The notes: generated by a model not told the origin, from the sequence alone. A stretch of DNA of 5,839 nt from Desulfobacteraceae bacterium (GCA_007136525.1 SLGU01000336.1:1-5839); one strand, 5' to 3'. Shown: positions 1-5,615, counted from the first letter of the stretch. Program-made: numbers and translations.

Positions 1-235
1 CGTTTATCACAGGGCGCGTTCAAGCGAGCCATGGAGATATCAGCGTTCTCCTGCAGTTGCAAGGGCAATGCCCGGTGCCACACGGGGGAAATTGTCCTTT
101 TAAAAAACATTGGCCATAAATCTTTTCGTTTCTACTTGTCATATTGCTTTCTTTCGATTTCGATCCCGATTTCGATTTCGATTTCGATTTCGATTATCCA
201 CCGTTATAGAAATCCTATTTTTCATGTTATCGGTT
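1..235. other. Non-coding flank downstream of fumC, possibly with the edge of another minus-strand gene
   Basis: No complete gene is supported here. The stretch holds a hexanucleotide satellite (152-195, listed separately) and A/T-rich spacer. On the minus strand a frame is open from a GTG at 83-81 to the window edge (beginning V-W-H-R-A-L-P-L-Q-L). An AAAAGGA lies about 11 bases upstream of that GTG, and a later in-frame ATG sits at 32-30. This could be the first codons of a gene continuing to the left, but 27 codons are too few to judge and I recognise no family. A second minus-strand frame in the same place gives a Cys-rich peptide (C-G-T-G-H-C-P-C-N-C) that ends at a stop. No clear hairpin terminator follows the fumC stop. 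Confidence 0.4.
152..195. repeat. TTTCGA hexanucleotide tandem repeat (satellite)
   Basis: Seven consecutive 6-base units of TTTCGA run from 152 to 193, followed by a partial TT. The third unit (164-169) is the variant TCCCGA; the rest are perfect. It lies about 40 bases beyond the fumC stop, so on the minus strand it would be in the fumC 3' region, reading as repeated TCGAAA. The unit length is a multiple of three, so it stays open in most frames, which explains the Ser/Ile- and Phe/Arg-rich spurious frames across it. It is a simple sequence repeat prone to copy-number change; no function is evident. Confidence 0.9.
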
Positions 236-1642
236 TTAGTCTCTGGCTTCTACAGATGGGTTCTCCTGCGACTGCTCCCCGTAGAGCGCTTTTTTCAGCT
301 GGTCTGCCGGCATCAGCTTTTCCTCGAGGGCCACCGCCTCGATGCTCATGCCCTTTTCATAGGCTTTTTTTGCGATTTCCGCTGCGCGGTCATAGCCGAT
401 ATAGGGTACCAGGCCGGTAACAATGGCCAGGCTTTTTTTGACGTTCTGGGCGCACCTTGCTTCATTGGCCGCGATGCCGTCAACACATTTGCCAGCAAGC
501 ACCAGGGCGCTTTCGGCGAGCATTTCCACGGCGGTGAAGAGGTTATGGGCGATCATCGGCTGCATGAGGTTGATCTCGAAAAACCCGCCCGAACCGCCAT
601 ATGTTAAGGCTGCATCCTTTCCGATCACCTGGGCCGCGGCCTGGATAACTGCTTCGCAGATAACGGGGTTGACTTTTCCCGGCATAATCGATGAGCCCGG
701 CGCAATGGCCGGCAGCCGTATCTCGCCCAATCCGCAGCGGGGCCCGGATGCAAGCCACCGGATGTCGTTTGCCACCTTCATTATGCCCACCGCAACCGCT
801 TTGAGCACGCCCATGGCTTCTACTTCCGTGTCCATGCAGGCCTGGGCTTCGAAATGATTTTCCGCTTCGTGAAACGCGATTTTCGTTTCAGTGGCAATCC
901 GGTCGATAACCCGGGAAGCAAAGGACTCGTGGGCGTTGATCCCGGTTCCAACCGCGGTACCCCCCAGGGGCAGGGCAAGAAGCCTTTTTCGGACGGCTTC
1001 CAGGCGTTCAGCAGCCATATGCATCTGCCTGGCGTATCCGGAAAACTCATCACCAAGGGTCATCACAACCGCATCCTGGAGATGTGTACGCCCGATTTTT
1101 TTAATGTGTGAAAAAGATTGGGCCTTGTTTTCAAGCGCTGCCTGAAGGCGATGCAGTCCGGGCAGGAGCCGGCCGGCAATCAGCAGCGATGCGGTTATTC
1201 GTATGGCGGTGGGGAAAACGTCGTTACTGGACTGGCAAAGGTTCACATGGTCGTTTGGATGTACCGGGAACCGGGTTCGCCGCTTCCCGGTGAGAAGCTC
1301 ATTGGCCCGGGTGGCAATCACCTCGTTGACATTCATGTTGGTGGTGGTACCGGAGCCGCTCTGGTAGACATCGACCGTGAATGCATCGTCGAAGCAGCCC
1401 GCCATGACCATGCCTGCCGCCTTGATGATGGCATCAGCCTTATTGGCATCGAGGAGGCCGAGGCTGCTGTTTACGCTTGCAGCGTGCCTTTTGATCAGCG
1501 CAATATTTGCAATGAAATACGGTGCAAAGCGGATCCGGGATATGGTGAAATGGTCCAGGGCCCGCTGCGTCTGGGAGCCGTAATAGGCTTCTGCCGGCAC
1601 TCTGACCGTGCCGAGGCTGTCGGATTCTTCACGAAACATCAT
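236..1642 (-). CDS. fumC: Class II fumarate hydratase (fumarase C)
   Basis: Catalyses the reversible hydration of fumarate to L-malate in the citric acid cycle, as a cytoplasmic iron-independent homotetramer. The 468 residues match the usual class II length (E. coli FumC is 467) and align end to end from memory. Visible landmarks: SGSGTTTNMNVNEV (95-108), HPNDHVN (128-134), SSNDVFPTA (138-146), GRTHLQDA (184-191) with the catalytic-site His187, GGTAVGTG (227-234), and the superfamily signature GSSIMPGKVNP (316-326) with the mobile-loop Ser318. The C-terminal IGYDRAAEIAKKA (415-427) is fumarase-like. Aspartase is the main alternative, but the GSGT-type substrate loop and the WLASGPRCGLGEI stretch (296-308) favour fumarase. 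The start is ATG-ATG, so either Met may be used; only a weak TTGGGA lies about ten bases upstream. The gene is complete and appears monocistronic, 214 bases from its neighbour. Confidence 0.95.
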   Translation of the reverse strand: MMFREESDSLGTVRVPAEAYYGSQTQRALDHFTISRIRFAPYFIANIALIKRHAASVNSSLGLLDANKADAIIKAAGMVMAGCFDDAFTVDVYQSGSGTTTNMNVNEVIATRANELLTGKRRTRFPVHPNDHVNLCQSSNDVFPTAIRITASLLIAGRLLPGLHRLQAALENKAQSFSHIKKIGRTHLQDAVVMTLGDEFSGYARQMHMAAERLEAVRKRLLALPLGGTAVGTGINAHESFASRVIDRIATETKIAFHEAENHFEAQACMDTEVEAMGVLKAVAVGIMKVANDIRWLASGPRCGLGEIRLPAIAPGSSIMPGKVNPVICEAVIQAAAQVIGKDAALTYGGSGGFFEINLMQPMIAHNLFTAVEMLAESALVLAGKCVDGIAANEARCAQNVKKSLAIVTGLVPYIGYDRAAEIAKKAYEKGMSIEAVALEEKLMPADQLKKALYGEQSQENPSVEARD

Positions 1643-1740
1643 GGCGTTTGTCCCAATCGGCCTGCCGATACAAAAAAGGGTTTCATCCTCAATGCGGCAT
1701 TTTCAGCGTTGAAACGGCTAAAAAAAATGCGACAAACAAT

Positions 1741-1769
1741 AAATTAAGAACAAATGCCGTGATCTGCAA
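1741..1769 (-). promoter_or_regulatory. Possible promoter for fumC (weak)
   Basis: On the minus strand a TTGCAG hexamer (1769-1764) and TAATTT (1746-1741) are separated by 17 bases, about 100 bases upstream of the fumC start. Each matches the sigma-70 consensus at only three of six positions, but the spacing is ideal and the leader is A/T rich. The leader also has a short hairpin (ATCGG-CAGG-CCGAT) close to the start. This is a weak call. Confidence 0.2.
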
Positions 1770-1813
1770 AAAAGAAGACGCGAGTTTACGAAAAGGAAGG
1801 GGAAAAGCGGAAA

Positions 1814-1836
1814 TGCCGGGGGATCGCCCCCCGGCA
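1814..1836 (-). terminator. Intrinsic terminator-like hairpin after the 78-residue gene
   Basis: A perfect 9-bp stem (1814-1822 with 1828-1836) closes a 5-base loop, with a run of G:C pairs. It begins 20 bases past the stop of the minus-strand gene ending at 1857. On the minus strand it is followed by TTTCCGCTTTTCC, a moderately U-rich tail, which fits an imperfect rho-independent terminator separating the larE-side unit from fumC. The plus-strand side is followed by AACCTTAAAAG, a poor tail, so minus-strand action is more likely. Confidence 0.55.
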
Positions 1837-1856
1837 ACCTTAAAAGTTGAAAATTT

Positions 1857-2093
1857 TTATCTTGCCTTGATCTCGCCCTTCAGCAACTGCTTCAGCCCTT
1901 CCAGGGTGCCCTTCCAGACGGCATCATCTCCTGCCATGATCGCAACAATCACATCCGCTTCAACACTGACTTCGATTACGATCTCTTCATCACCGACTTT
2001 GAATACGGCCTCCCCCCAGCGGCCGGCCGGCACGCCGCTGACCTCGCAGTCAAAATCAGTCCGCAACTCTCCCGTCATCCGGATTTCTGTCAT
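1857..2093 (-). CDS. Small acidic hypothetical protein (78 residues)
   Basis: I do not recognise this protein. From the chosen start it begins MTEIRMTGEL and has 78 residues. Its middle alternates hydrophobic and acidic residues (VFKVGDEEIVIEVSVEADVI), suggesting beta strands. It ends in a short amphipathic helix (GTLEGLKQLLKGEI). It has one cysteine, no signal peptide and no membrane segment, so it is probably a small cytoplasmic alpha/beta protein. The frame is open up to 2156, but the ATG at 2093 has a near-ideal GGAGGG five bases upstream, while the upstream 21 residues are basic and atypical, so 2093 is preferred. It overlaps the end of larE by 38 bases in another frame, suggesting translational coupling and co-transcription with larE. 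A terminator-like hairpin follows 20 bases after its stop. A link to nickel-pincer cofactor chemistry is only guilt by association. Confidence 0.7.
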   Translation of the reverse strand: MTEIRMTGELRTDFDCEVSGVPAGRWGEAVFKVGDEEIVIEVSVEADVIVAIMAGDDAVWKGTLEGLKQLLKGEIKAR

Positions 2094-3003
2094 ATTCGCC
2101 CTCCATTGGGTTGTCCTCGACGTTTTGATCATCTGATCGATTCGCGTGCTTTCCAAGCCATGCGCTGACCGGCGGAGCAGCGTCCGGAGAGCCGATCAAC
2201 CGATTCAGCGCCCCCTGGGTGTACCCTTCAAGGTCCATTGTAATATAGGCGTACCCTATCCTTCGGAATTCACTGATAACGACAAGCCTTCGCTCCGGCG
2301 ACATCAGCCGCGGAAAATCAGCCGGCCGGAGCTCTATCTTTGCCGTCTCGCCGTGGTGCCTTACCCGGAAACCACTGAAACCAAGGGCTTTCAATATATT
2401 TTCAGCGGCTTCGATCTTCCCGAGGGCACCCTCCGTAATGAGTGTCCCGTAGGGGATACGCGACGCCAGGCACGCGGCAGACGGCTTGTTCCAGGTCGGC
2501 AACCCCATTTGCCTGGACAATTCCCGGATGTCGGCTTTTGTCATTTCAGCATCGATCAGCGGAGACAAAACCGACAGTTCTTCTGCCGCTTTCATGCCGG
2601 GCCGGAAATCCTTGAGGTCATCCATGTTGGCGGCATGTGCGACCGATGTGACACCCATCTTTTCAAGAGTTTTCAGGATATCGGAAAAAATGATGCGTTT
2701 GCAGACGTAGCAACGATCACGGCTGTTCGAAACAAATTCATCATGGGTCATTTCACGCGTATCAACCCTGTAATGTTTAACGCCAAGGCTTCTGGCGATC
2801 TTGAAGGCCGCCTGCACTTCCGATGTCGGCTGAAGCGGTGAAACCGCTGTTACGGCAACCGCGTTTCCTTTGAGAATGCGGGCGGCGACAGCCAGAAGCA
2901 GCGTTGAATCAACCCCTCCTGAATAAGCGATGGCAAGGCGTTCGTGATCTCTGATGCGATTATGAAGAATTCTTTGTTTGTCTTCCAGGGTAAGACTGTT
3001 CAT
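2056..3003 (-). CDS. larE: LarE-type ATP-dependent sulfur transferase (nickel-pincer cofactor synthesis), three-cysteine form
   Basis: LarE adenylates the carboxylates of the pyridinium dicarboxylate precursor made by LarB and converts them to thioacids, before LarC inserts nickel for lactate racemase and related LarA enzymes. From the start at 3003 the protein has 315 residues. The PP-loop SGGVDS is at 28-33. RCYVCK gives Cys98 and Cys101, and the ACLASRIPYG stretch gives Cys178, the counterpart of the sacrificial cysteine of Lactiplantibacillus LarE. Three cysteines in this layout are known from Thermotoga-type LarE, which binds a [4Fe-4S] cluster. The frame is open to 3198, but the extra 65 residues arise from the repeat element at 3136-3300 and an unusual Cys-rich leader, so I reject them. 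The site before ATG 3003 is weak (GGA four bases away). The last ~45 residues are a charged tail beyond the usual LarE end (~270-280 residues), overlapping the next gene. No larA, larB or larC lies in the window. Confidence 0.92.
   Translation of the reverse strand: MNSLTLEDKQRILHNRIRDHERLAIAYSGGVDSTLLLAVAARILKGNAVAVTAVSPLQPTSEVQAAFKIARSLGVKHYRVDTREMTHDEFVSNSRDRCYVCKRIIFSDILKTLEKMGVTSVAHAANMDDLKDFRPGMKAAEELSVLSPLIDAEMTKADIRELSRQMGLPTWNKPSAACLASRIPYGTLITEGALGKIEAAENILKALGFSGFRVRHHGETAKIELRPADFPRLMSPERRLVVISEFRRIGYAYITMDLEGYTQGALNRLIGSPDAAPPVSAWLGKHANRSDDQNVEDNPMEGEYDRNPDDGRVAD
2099..2104 (-). promoter_or_regulatory. Shine-Dalgarno site deciding the start of the 78-residue gene
   Basis: GGAGGG on the minus strand lies five bases before the ATG at 2093-2091, inside the larE coding sequence. 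It is among the strongest ribosome binding sites in the window and argues both that the small gene is real and that its start is 2093 rather than 2156. Confidence 0.75.
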
Positions 3004-3063
3004 GCTATCCAATATGCCTTTGTCCTTGATGGTGCTCGCCAGACAGCCGGTCAAACAGCCGCA

Positions 3064-3111
3064 ATCCGAAGGTTCGGGAAAAAACAGTTTACAAAAAAAC
3101 AAGCTTCGGAT
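3064..3111. repeat. Inverted repeat in the larE leader
   Basis: ATCCGAAG (3064-3071) and CTTCGGAT (3104-3111) form a perfect 8-bp inverted repeat spaced by 32 bases, 60-110 bases upstream of the larE start. The inner copy can also pair with the adjacent TTCGG (3073-3077), though the 2-base loop makes that unlikely. Poly-T runs lie between the arms on the minus strand. It may be a leader RNA structure or an operator; the sequence alone does not decide, and chance occurrence is possible. Confidence 0.3.
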
Positions 3112-3135
3112 ATATATCAATTTTTGTTTGTTTAG

Positions 3136-3300
3136 AATATTGACGACTTCGTAAAAAGCCCAGTATCTGCGTTGCGAGCAATCTTTGAAGAATCTCACGT
3201 ACGCATAAGTACTGTCAATTCTTCAAAAATTGCTCGCGCCTGGATCTTGAGCGTTTTACAAAGCCGTCTGAAAACGACTTTTTACGAGTCCATCAATATT
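3136..3300. repeat. Long inverted-repeat element (MITE/REP-like) between the divergent genes
   Basis: About 165 bases with nested complementarity. The outer ends are AATATTGA (3136-3143) and TCAATATT (3293-3300). Next come GACTTCGTAAAAAG (from 3145) and CTTTTTACGAGTC (to 3290), near-complements differing by one base and one indel. An inner stem of 20 bases pairs 3174-3193 with 3218-3237 with a single mismatch, around a 24-base loop. There is no transposase gene inside, so it looks like a non-autonomous mobile or dispersed palindromic repeat. It reads through into the apparent N-terminus of the extended larE frame, producing a false 65-residue extension. A further AATATTGA copy at 3308-3315 might be a duplicated target or chance. 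Confidence 0.8.
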
Positions 3301-3314
3301 AAAGAAAAATATTG

Positions 3315-3329
3315 ATAATTGCCAATTAT
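3315..3329. promoter_or_regulatory. Perfect 7-1-7 palindrome, possible operator
   Basis: ATAATTG-C-CAATTAT is a perfect inverted repeat with a single central base. It lies 26 bases before the ATG of the 551-residue membrane protein and 15 bases before its ribosome binding site. Its size and place suit a dimeric regulator binding over or near the promoter of that gene. No convincing -35/-10 pair could be assigned around it, so the function is inferred from position and symmetry only. Confidence 0.35.
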
Positions 3330-3355
3330 TTTACCAAAACCGCAAAGGGGTTGTT

Positions 3356-5011
3356 ATGGGAAAAAAAAGCCTGACCAAATCAACAACCAAAAAAAAGACC
3401 AAGACGAACACCAAAAAAAAGGGCGTTGCTGCGCCGCCCGAGAGCACCGGGAAGCAACAGGCGCCTGCCGGCAAAAAGAAAGCCGCCGCTCCCCTGACCG
3501 GCGCTGCCTTATTGTTGAAGCAATTTGAAGTGTGGACGCCGAAAAAGCCCTGGAAGCCGAAACCGGACAAAGCCTACGACAAGAACTTCTCGGCACCCCC
3601 ATTTATTGACGCCAAAGGAAAAGGGGCAAAAAAGATAAAGTCTTTGCTTCTTATGCCATTCGACATGAAAAGTGCCGCTGCCAGTGAGCCCGTGAAGAAG
3701 CCCGCTGAAAAGAAGGAAAAACCGGAAAGCCGGAAGACAGCTGCAAAAACAGGTGTTGCCAAAAAACCCAGGGAAGCGGCGAAAAAGGAACTGAAAACCG
3801 AAAAGAAGGCCCCTGCCGCATCAAAGGCCGCGCCTGAAAAAAAAGCTTCCATTAAAGACCTTCTCGCCCTGAAATTCGACCCCTGGGTTCCTGAAAAACC
3901 ATTCGCCCCTGAAACCACTGGTCCGCATGATACACTTTTTGCTGCACCCCCAGCTTTTGAAGGGGTTGACGCAGCCCTTGTCCTGAAACAATTTGACCTG
4001 AGCGTCCCTGATGTACCAAAAACCCCCGCACCGCCGGAAGAGAAGGAAACGGTCGAACCGGATTTGCAGACCCCTGGGGCGGCAGAACCGGTAGCAGTTG
4101 ATCCCAAACCAGTTGAACCCGACCAAGTTGAACCGGAAGCCGTTGAACCTGATGTTTCCGAACCGGCCCCTGATGTGCAGGAAGTAATTGAAACGGAGGC
4201 GGTAGCTTCTGAACCCCAAGCAATCGAAACCGAAAAGCCGTCAGCCCCGGAACCAGTAGTCCCCTCGGAAACACCGCCTGTACCGAAGGCTGAGCCAAAA
4301 ACTGCCGCACCGGCTGAACCGCCCGTCGCGGACACCACCGGCGGCGATGGCGGCGGTGGAGATGACGATGGCGGCGATTCTTCAGGCCTGCCGCCGCAAC
4401 CTCCCAAAGAGCCGCTTCTTGGCACGGGGGCAAAAATACTCGTGGCCACCCTGGGGATTATTTTTCTCATCCTCATCGCGGCAAGCATTTCCAATTCCAA
4501 CCGCTTCTTCATTAAAGAAACACGGGAAGGGGTCGAAATCTTGCGCGGTGACTTTTCACCAAAGAGTAAAACCCAGATCGCAACACTTGAAAATGCCCGC
4601 GCTCCTGCGGACAAAAAAGCCCATTATACCAAAAGAGAAGTCATGGCGCTGGCTTATGACCACTACATGACCAATGTCCGGAAACTCATGGAAGAAACAG
4701 GGGCGACTCCGGACCTCCGGCGCATCCGTTACAACCTGGAAAACGCATCCCGGTTCGCCCTCACCTTCGAGCAGAAAGCCGCCGTTGAAAACCGGCTGAA
4801 ACAGGTCGACTTTTCAATGCTTATTTTCTGGGCCGATATCGCTGCCGACGAGCAAACACCGGAAGGCTACAAGCGTGCCCTTGAATACCTGAAGCAGGCC
4901 GAAGCGTTGGACATTGGAACTTCTGCACGGTTAGACATCCTCGACGCAAAGATCAGGCATATTGAGAGCCGGATAGAATCGCTTGAACCGGTAGCCGAAG
5001 AGGAATCATAA
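3356..5011 (+). CDS. Single-pass membrane protein with Lys-rich head, duplicated aromatic motif and Pro/Glu linker; function unknown
   Basis: I do not recognise a family for these 551 residues. In order: a very Lys-rich head (1-45); motif copy A (51-104: LLLKQFEVWTPKKPW, then FSAPPFID, then LLLMPFDM); a Lys/Ala/Pro stretch (105-165); motif copy B (168-216: LLALKFDPWVPEKPF, then FAAPPAFE, then LVLKQFDLSVP); a Pro/Glu-rich acidic region with repeated VEP/AEP (217-325); a Gly/Asp linker (326-343); one transmembrane helix (360-378, ILVATLGIIFLILIAASIS); a short beta-hairpin-like FFIKETREGVEILRGDFSP (384-402); and a helical, TPR-like C-terminal part (about 425-545). There is no signal peptide. The basic head suggests the long N-terminal part is cytoplasmic and the ~170-residue tail periplasmic. 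The start is supported by AAGGGG five bases upstream. It appears monocistronic, with a long hairpin after the stop. A TonB-like or scaffold role is conceivable but unsupported. Confidence 0.85.
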   Translation: MGKKSLTKSTTKKKTKTNTKKKGVAAPPESTGKQQAPAGKKKAAAPLTGAALLLKQFEVWTPKKPWKPKPDKAYDKNFSAPPFIDAKGKGAKKIKSLLLMPFDMKSAAASEPVKKPAEKKEKPESRKTAAKTGVAKKPREAAKKELKTEKKAPAASKAAPEKKASIKDLLALKFDPWVPEKPFAPETTGPHDTLFAAPPAFEGVDAALVLKQFDLSVPDVPKTPAPPEEKETVEPDLQTPGAAEPVAVDPKPVEPDQVEPEAVEPDVSEPAPDVQEVIETEAVASEPQAIETEKPSAPEPVVPSETPPVPKAEPKTAAPAEPPVADTTGGDGGGGDDDGGDSSGLPPQPPKEPLLGTGAKILVATLGIIFLILIAASISNSNRFFIKETREGVEILRGDFSPKSKTQIATLENARAPADKKAHYTKREVMALAYDHYMTNVRKLMEETGATPDLRRIRYNLENASRFALTFEQKAAVENRLKQVDFSMLIFWADIAADEQTPEGYKRALEYLKQAEALDIGTSARLDILDAKIRHIESRIESLEPVAEEES

Positions 5012-5037
5012 TTCAAATTACATCCCGCCTGTGACGG

Positions 5038-5098
5038 CGCAACCCGGAAGGGTGGGACGAATGCAGCCCGCTGCATTCGCCCCACCTTTCCGGGTGCG
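5038..5098. repeat. Long stable hairpin (REP-like palindrome) after the membrane-protein gene
   Basis: The arms 5038-5066 and 5071-5098 pair over about 27 base pairs around a 4-base CCCG loop. There is one A/C mismatch (5057/5080), one G:T wobble (5050/5087) and one bulged A (5041). It starts 27 bases past the stop at 5011. Neither side has a T-run, so it is not a classic rho-independent terminator. It looks more like a dispersed palindromic (REP-type) unit that may protect the transcript 3' end. Spurious frames cross it on the minus strand. Confidence 0.7.
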
Positions 5099-5305
5099 TT
5101 GCATCCCATTCATTTCAAAAGATTGATGTTTAACCATGGGCATCACAAAATTCATCAAAACATTCGCGTTCGATTAATGATCTGATCAATCCCTGCAAAG
5201 AGCGTCATATGGTGCAGTAAAATTCGATTCTTCAATGGTAGGACCGGATGTCCACCGCACTTCCCAAATACTTTACGAAATTATGAGTTTTGGATGGCTT
5301 GTTAT
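5099..5305. other. Intergenic stretch before the toxin-antitoxin operon
   Basis: Together with the preceding hairpin and the following promoter, this makes up a gap of 355 bases without a supported gene. On the minus strand, 5198-5130 reads as a protein-like peptide (LQGLIRSLIERE, then CFDEFCDAHG, then stop). It could join an ATG at 5208 only through a one-base frame change, so it might be a decayed small gene. On the plus strand a 42-codon frame (about 5183-5310) without a ribosome site crosses the same bases. Neither is convincing as a gene. Confidence 0.4.
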
Positions 5306-5334
5306 TTGACAAATCACATTTTGTTGTGTATTTT
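5306..5334 (+). promoter_or_regulatory. Sigma-70-type promoter of the toxin-antitoxin operon
   Basis: A perfect TTGACA -35 (5306-5311) is followed, after an ideal 17-base spacer, by TATTTT (5329-5334), a four-of-six -10. It lies about 30 bases before the antitoxin ATG, giving a short leader. It is the best promoter match in the window and faces the operon. Confidence 0.65.
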
Positions 5335-5354
5335 TTTATGTAAAAAATGTGTCA
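5307..5354. promoter_or_regulatory. Candidate autoregulatory operator over the toxin-antitoxin promoter
   Basis: The right arm 5343-5354 is, read as its complement, TGACACATTTTT. The left arm at 5307-5322 is TGACA-aatca-CATTTT, i.e. the same with a 5-base insertion. A smaller CACA/TGTG repeat (5315-5318 and 5325-5328) sits in the promoter spacer. Type II antitoxins with a ribbon-helix-helix fold usually repress their own promoter through such repeats, with the toxin as corepressor. The exact boundaries are inferred. Confidence 0.4.
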
Positions 5355-5355
5355 T

Positions 5356-5360
5356 GGAGG
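5356..5360 (+). promoter_or_regulatory. Shine-Dalgarno site deciding the antitoxin start
   Basis: GGAGG lies six bases before the ATG at 5367. The frame is open from a GTG at 5349, but that start would place this site inside the gene, so 5367 is preferred. The N-terminus then begins MSVENVRLNI, as expected for a ribbon-helix-helix strand. Confidence 0.8.
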
Positions 5361-5366
5361 TGTATA

Positions 5367-5615
5367 ATGAGTGTGGAAAATGTTCGGTTAAATATCACGA
5401 TTCCCAAGCATCTGCTGTCGACTCTCGATGATTTGGCAGGCCCGCGGAAACGGAGCAAATTCATTGTGGACGCGGTTTTGCGGAAAATCGAAGATGAGGA
5501 AAAACTGAACCTGGAGGCCCAACTGAAGGCCGGCTACCAGGCAAGGCGCAAGGAAAACCTTGAGTTGGCCGATGAATTTGAATCCGCTGACCTGGAGAAT
5601 TGGGATGAATATTAA
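5367..5615 (+). CDS. MazE-type ribbon-helix-helix antitoxin
   Basis: The 82-residue protein is the labile antitoxin and autorepressor of a type II toxin-antitoxin pair. The N-terminal half has the ribbon-helix-helix pattern: strand VRLNITI (6-12) starting the DNA-binding ribbon, helix KHLLSTLDDLA (14-24), a basic turn GPRKRS (25-30), and second helix SKFIVDAVLRKIEDE (30-44). The C-terminal half (about 45-82) is charged, becoming strongly acidic near the end (FESADLENWDEY). That suits an extended tail wrapping the basic MazF surface, with Trp79 as a likely anchor. It is the first gene of the operon, with a consensus promoter and a strong ribosome site, and overlaps the toxin start by 11 bases, a coupling typical of such pairs. 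Assignment to MazE rather than another ribbon-helix-helix antitoxin rests mainly on the MazF neighbour. Confidence 0.88.
   Translation: MSVENVRLNITIPKHLLSTLDDLAGPRKRSKFIVDAVLRKIEDEEKLNLEAQLKAGYQARRKENLELADEFESADLENWDEY

Noticed and set aside
152..195. CRISPR-like array
   Set aside because: The repeats are 6-base contiguous units without spacers, so it is a simple satellite.
1641..1690. Fifteen-codon minus-strand leader frame (MKPFFVSAGRLGQTP) whose stop overlaps the fumC ATG
   Set aside because: The only purine-rich stretch abuts its start with no spacing, and the ATGA overlap can occur by chance; no attenuator-like structure accompanies it.
1118..1747. 209-residue plus-strand frame across fumC
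   Set aside because: Antisense shadow of the well-supported fumC gene.
2146..2841. 231-residue plus-strand frame across larE
   Set aside because: Antisense shadow of larE, with no recognisable motifs.
3004..3198. N-terminal 65-residue extension of larE starting at 3198
   Set aside because: Its first codons come from the inverted-repeat element, the rest is Cys-rich and unlike LarE, and the PP-loop lies at the usual distance from the Met at 3003.
3574..4614. 346-residue minus-strand frame, Ser/Gly-rich
   Set aside because: It is the antisense of the Pro/Glu/Lys-rich membrane-protein gene; its composition is a mirror of those codons and there is no ribosome site.
5183..5310. 42-codon plus-strand frame ending at the toxin-antitoxin promoter
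   Set aside because: No ribosome site, no recognised motif, and it overlaps a competing minus-strand frame and the -35 box.
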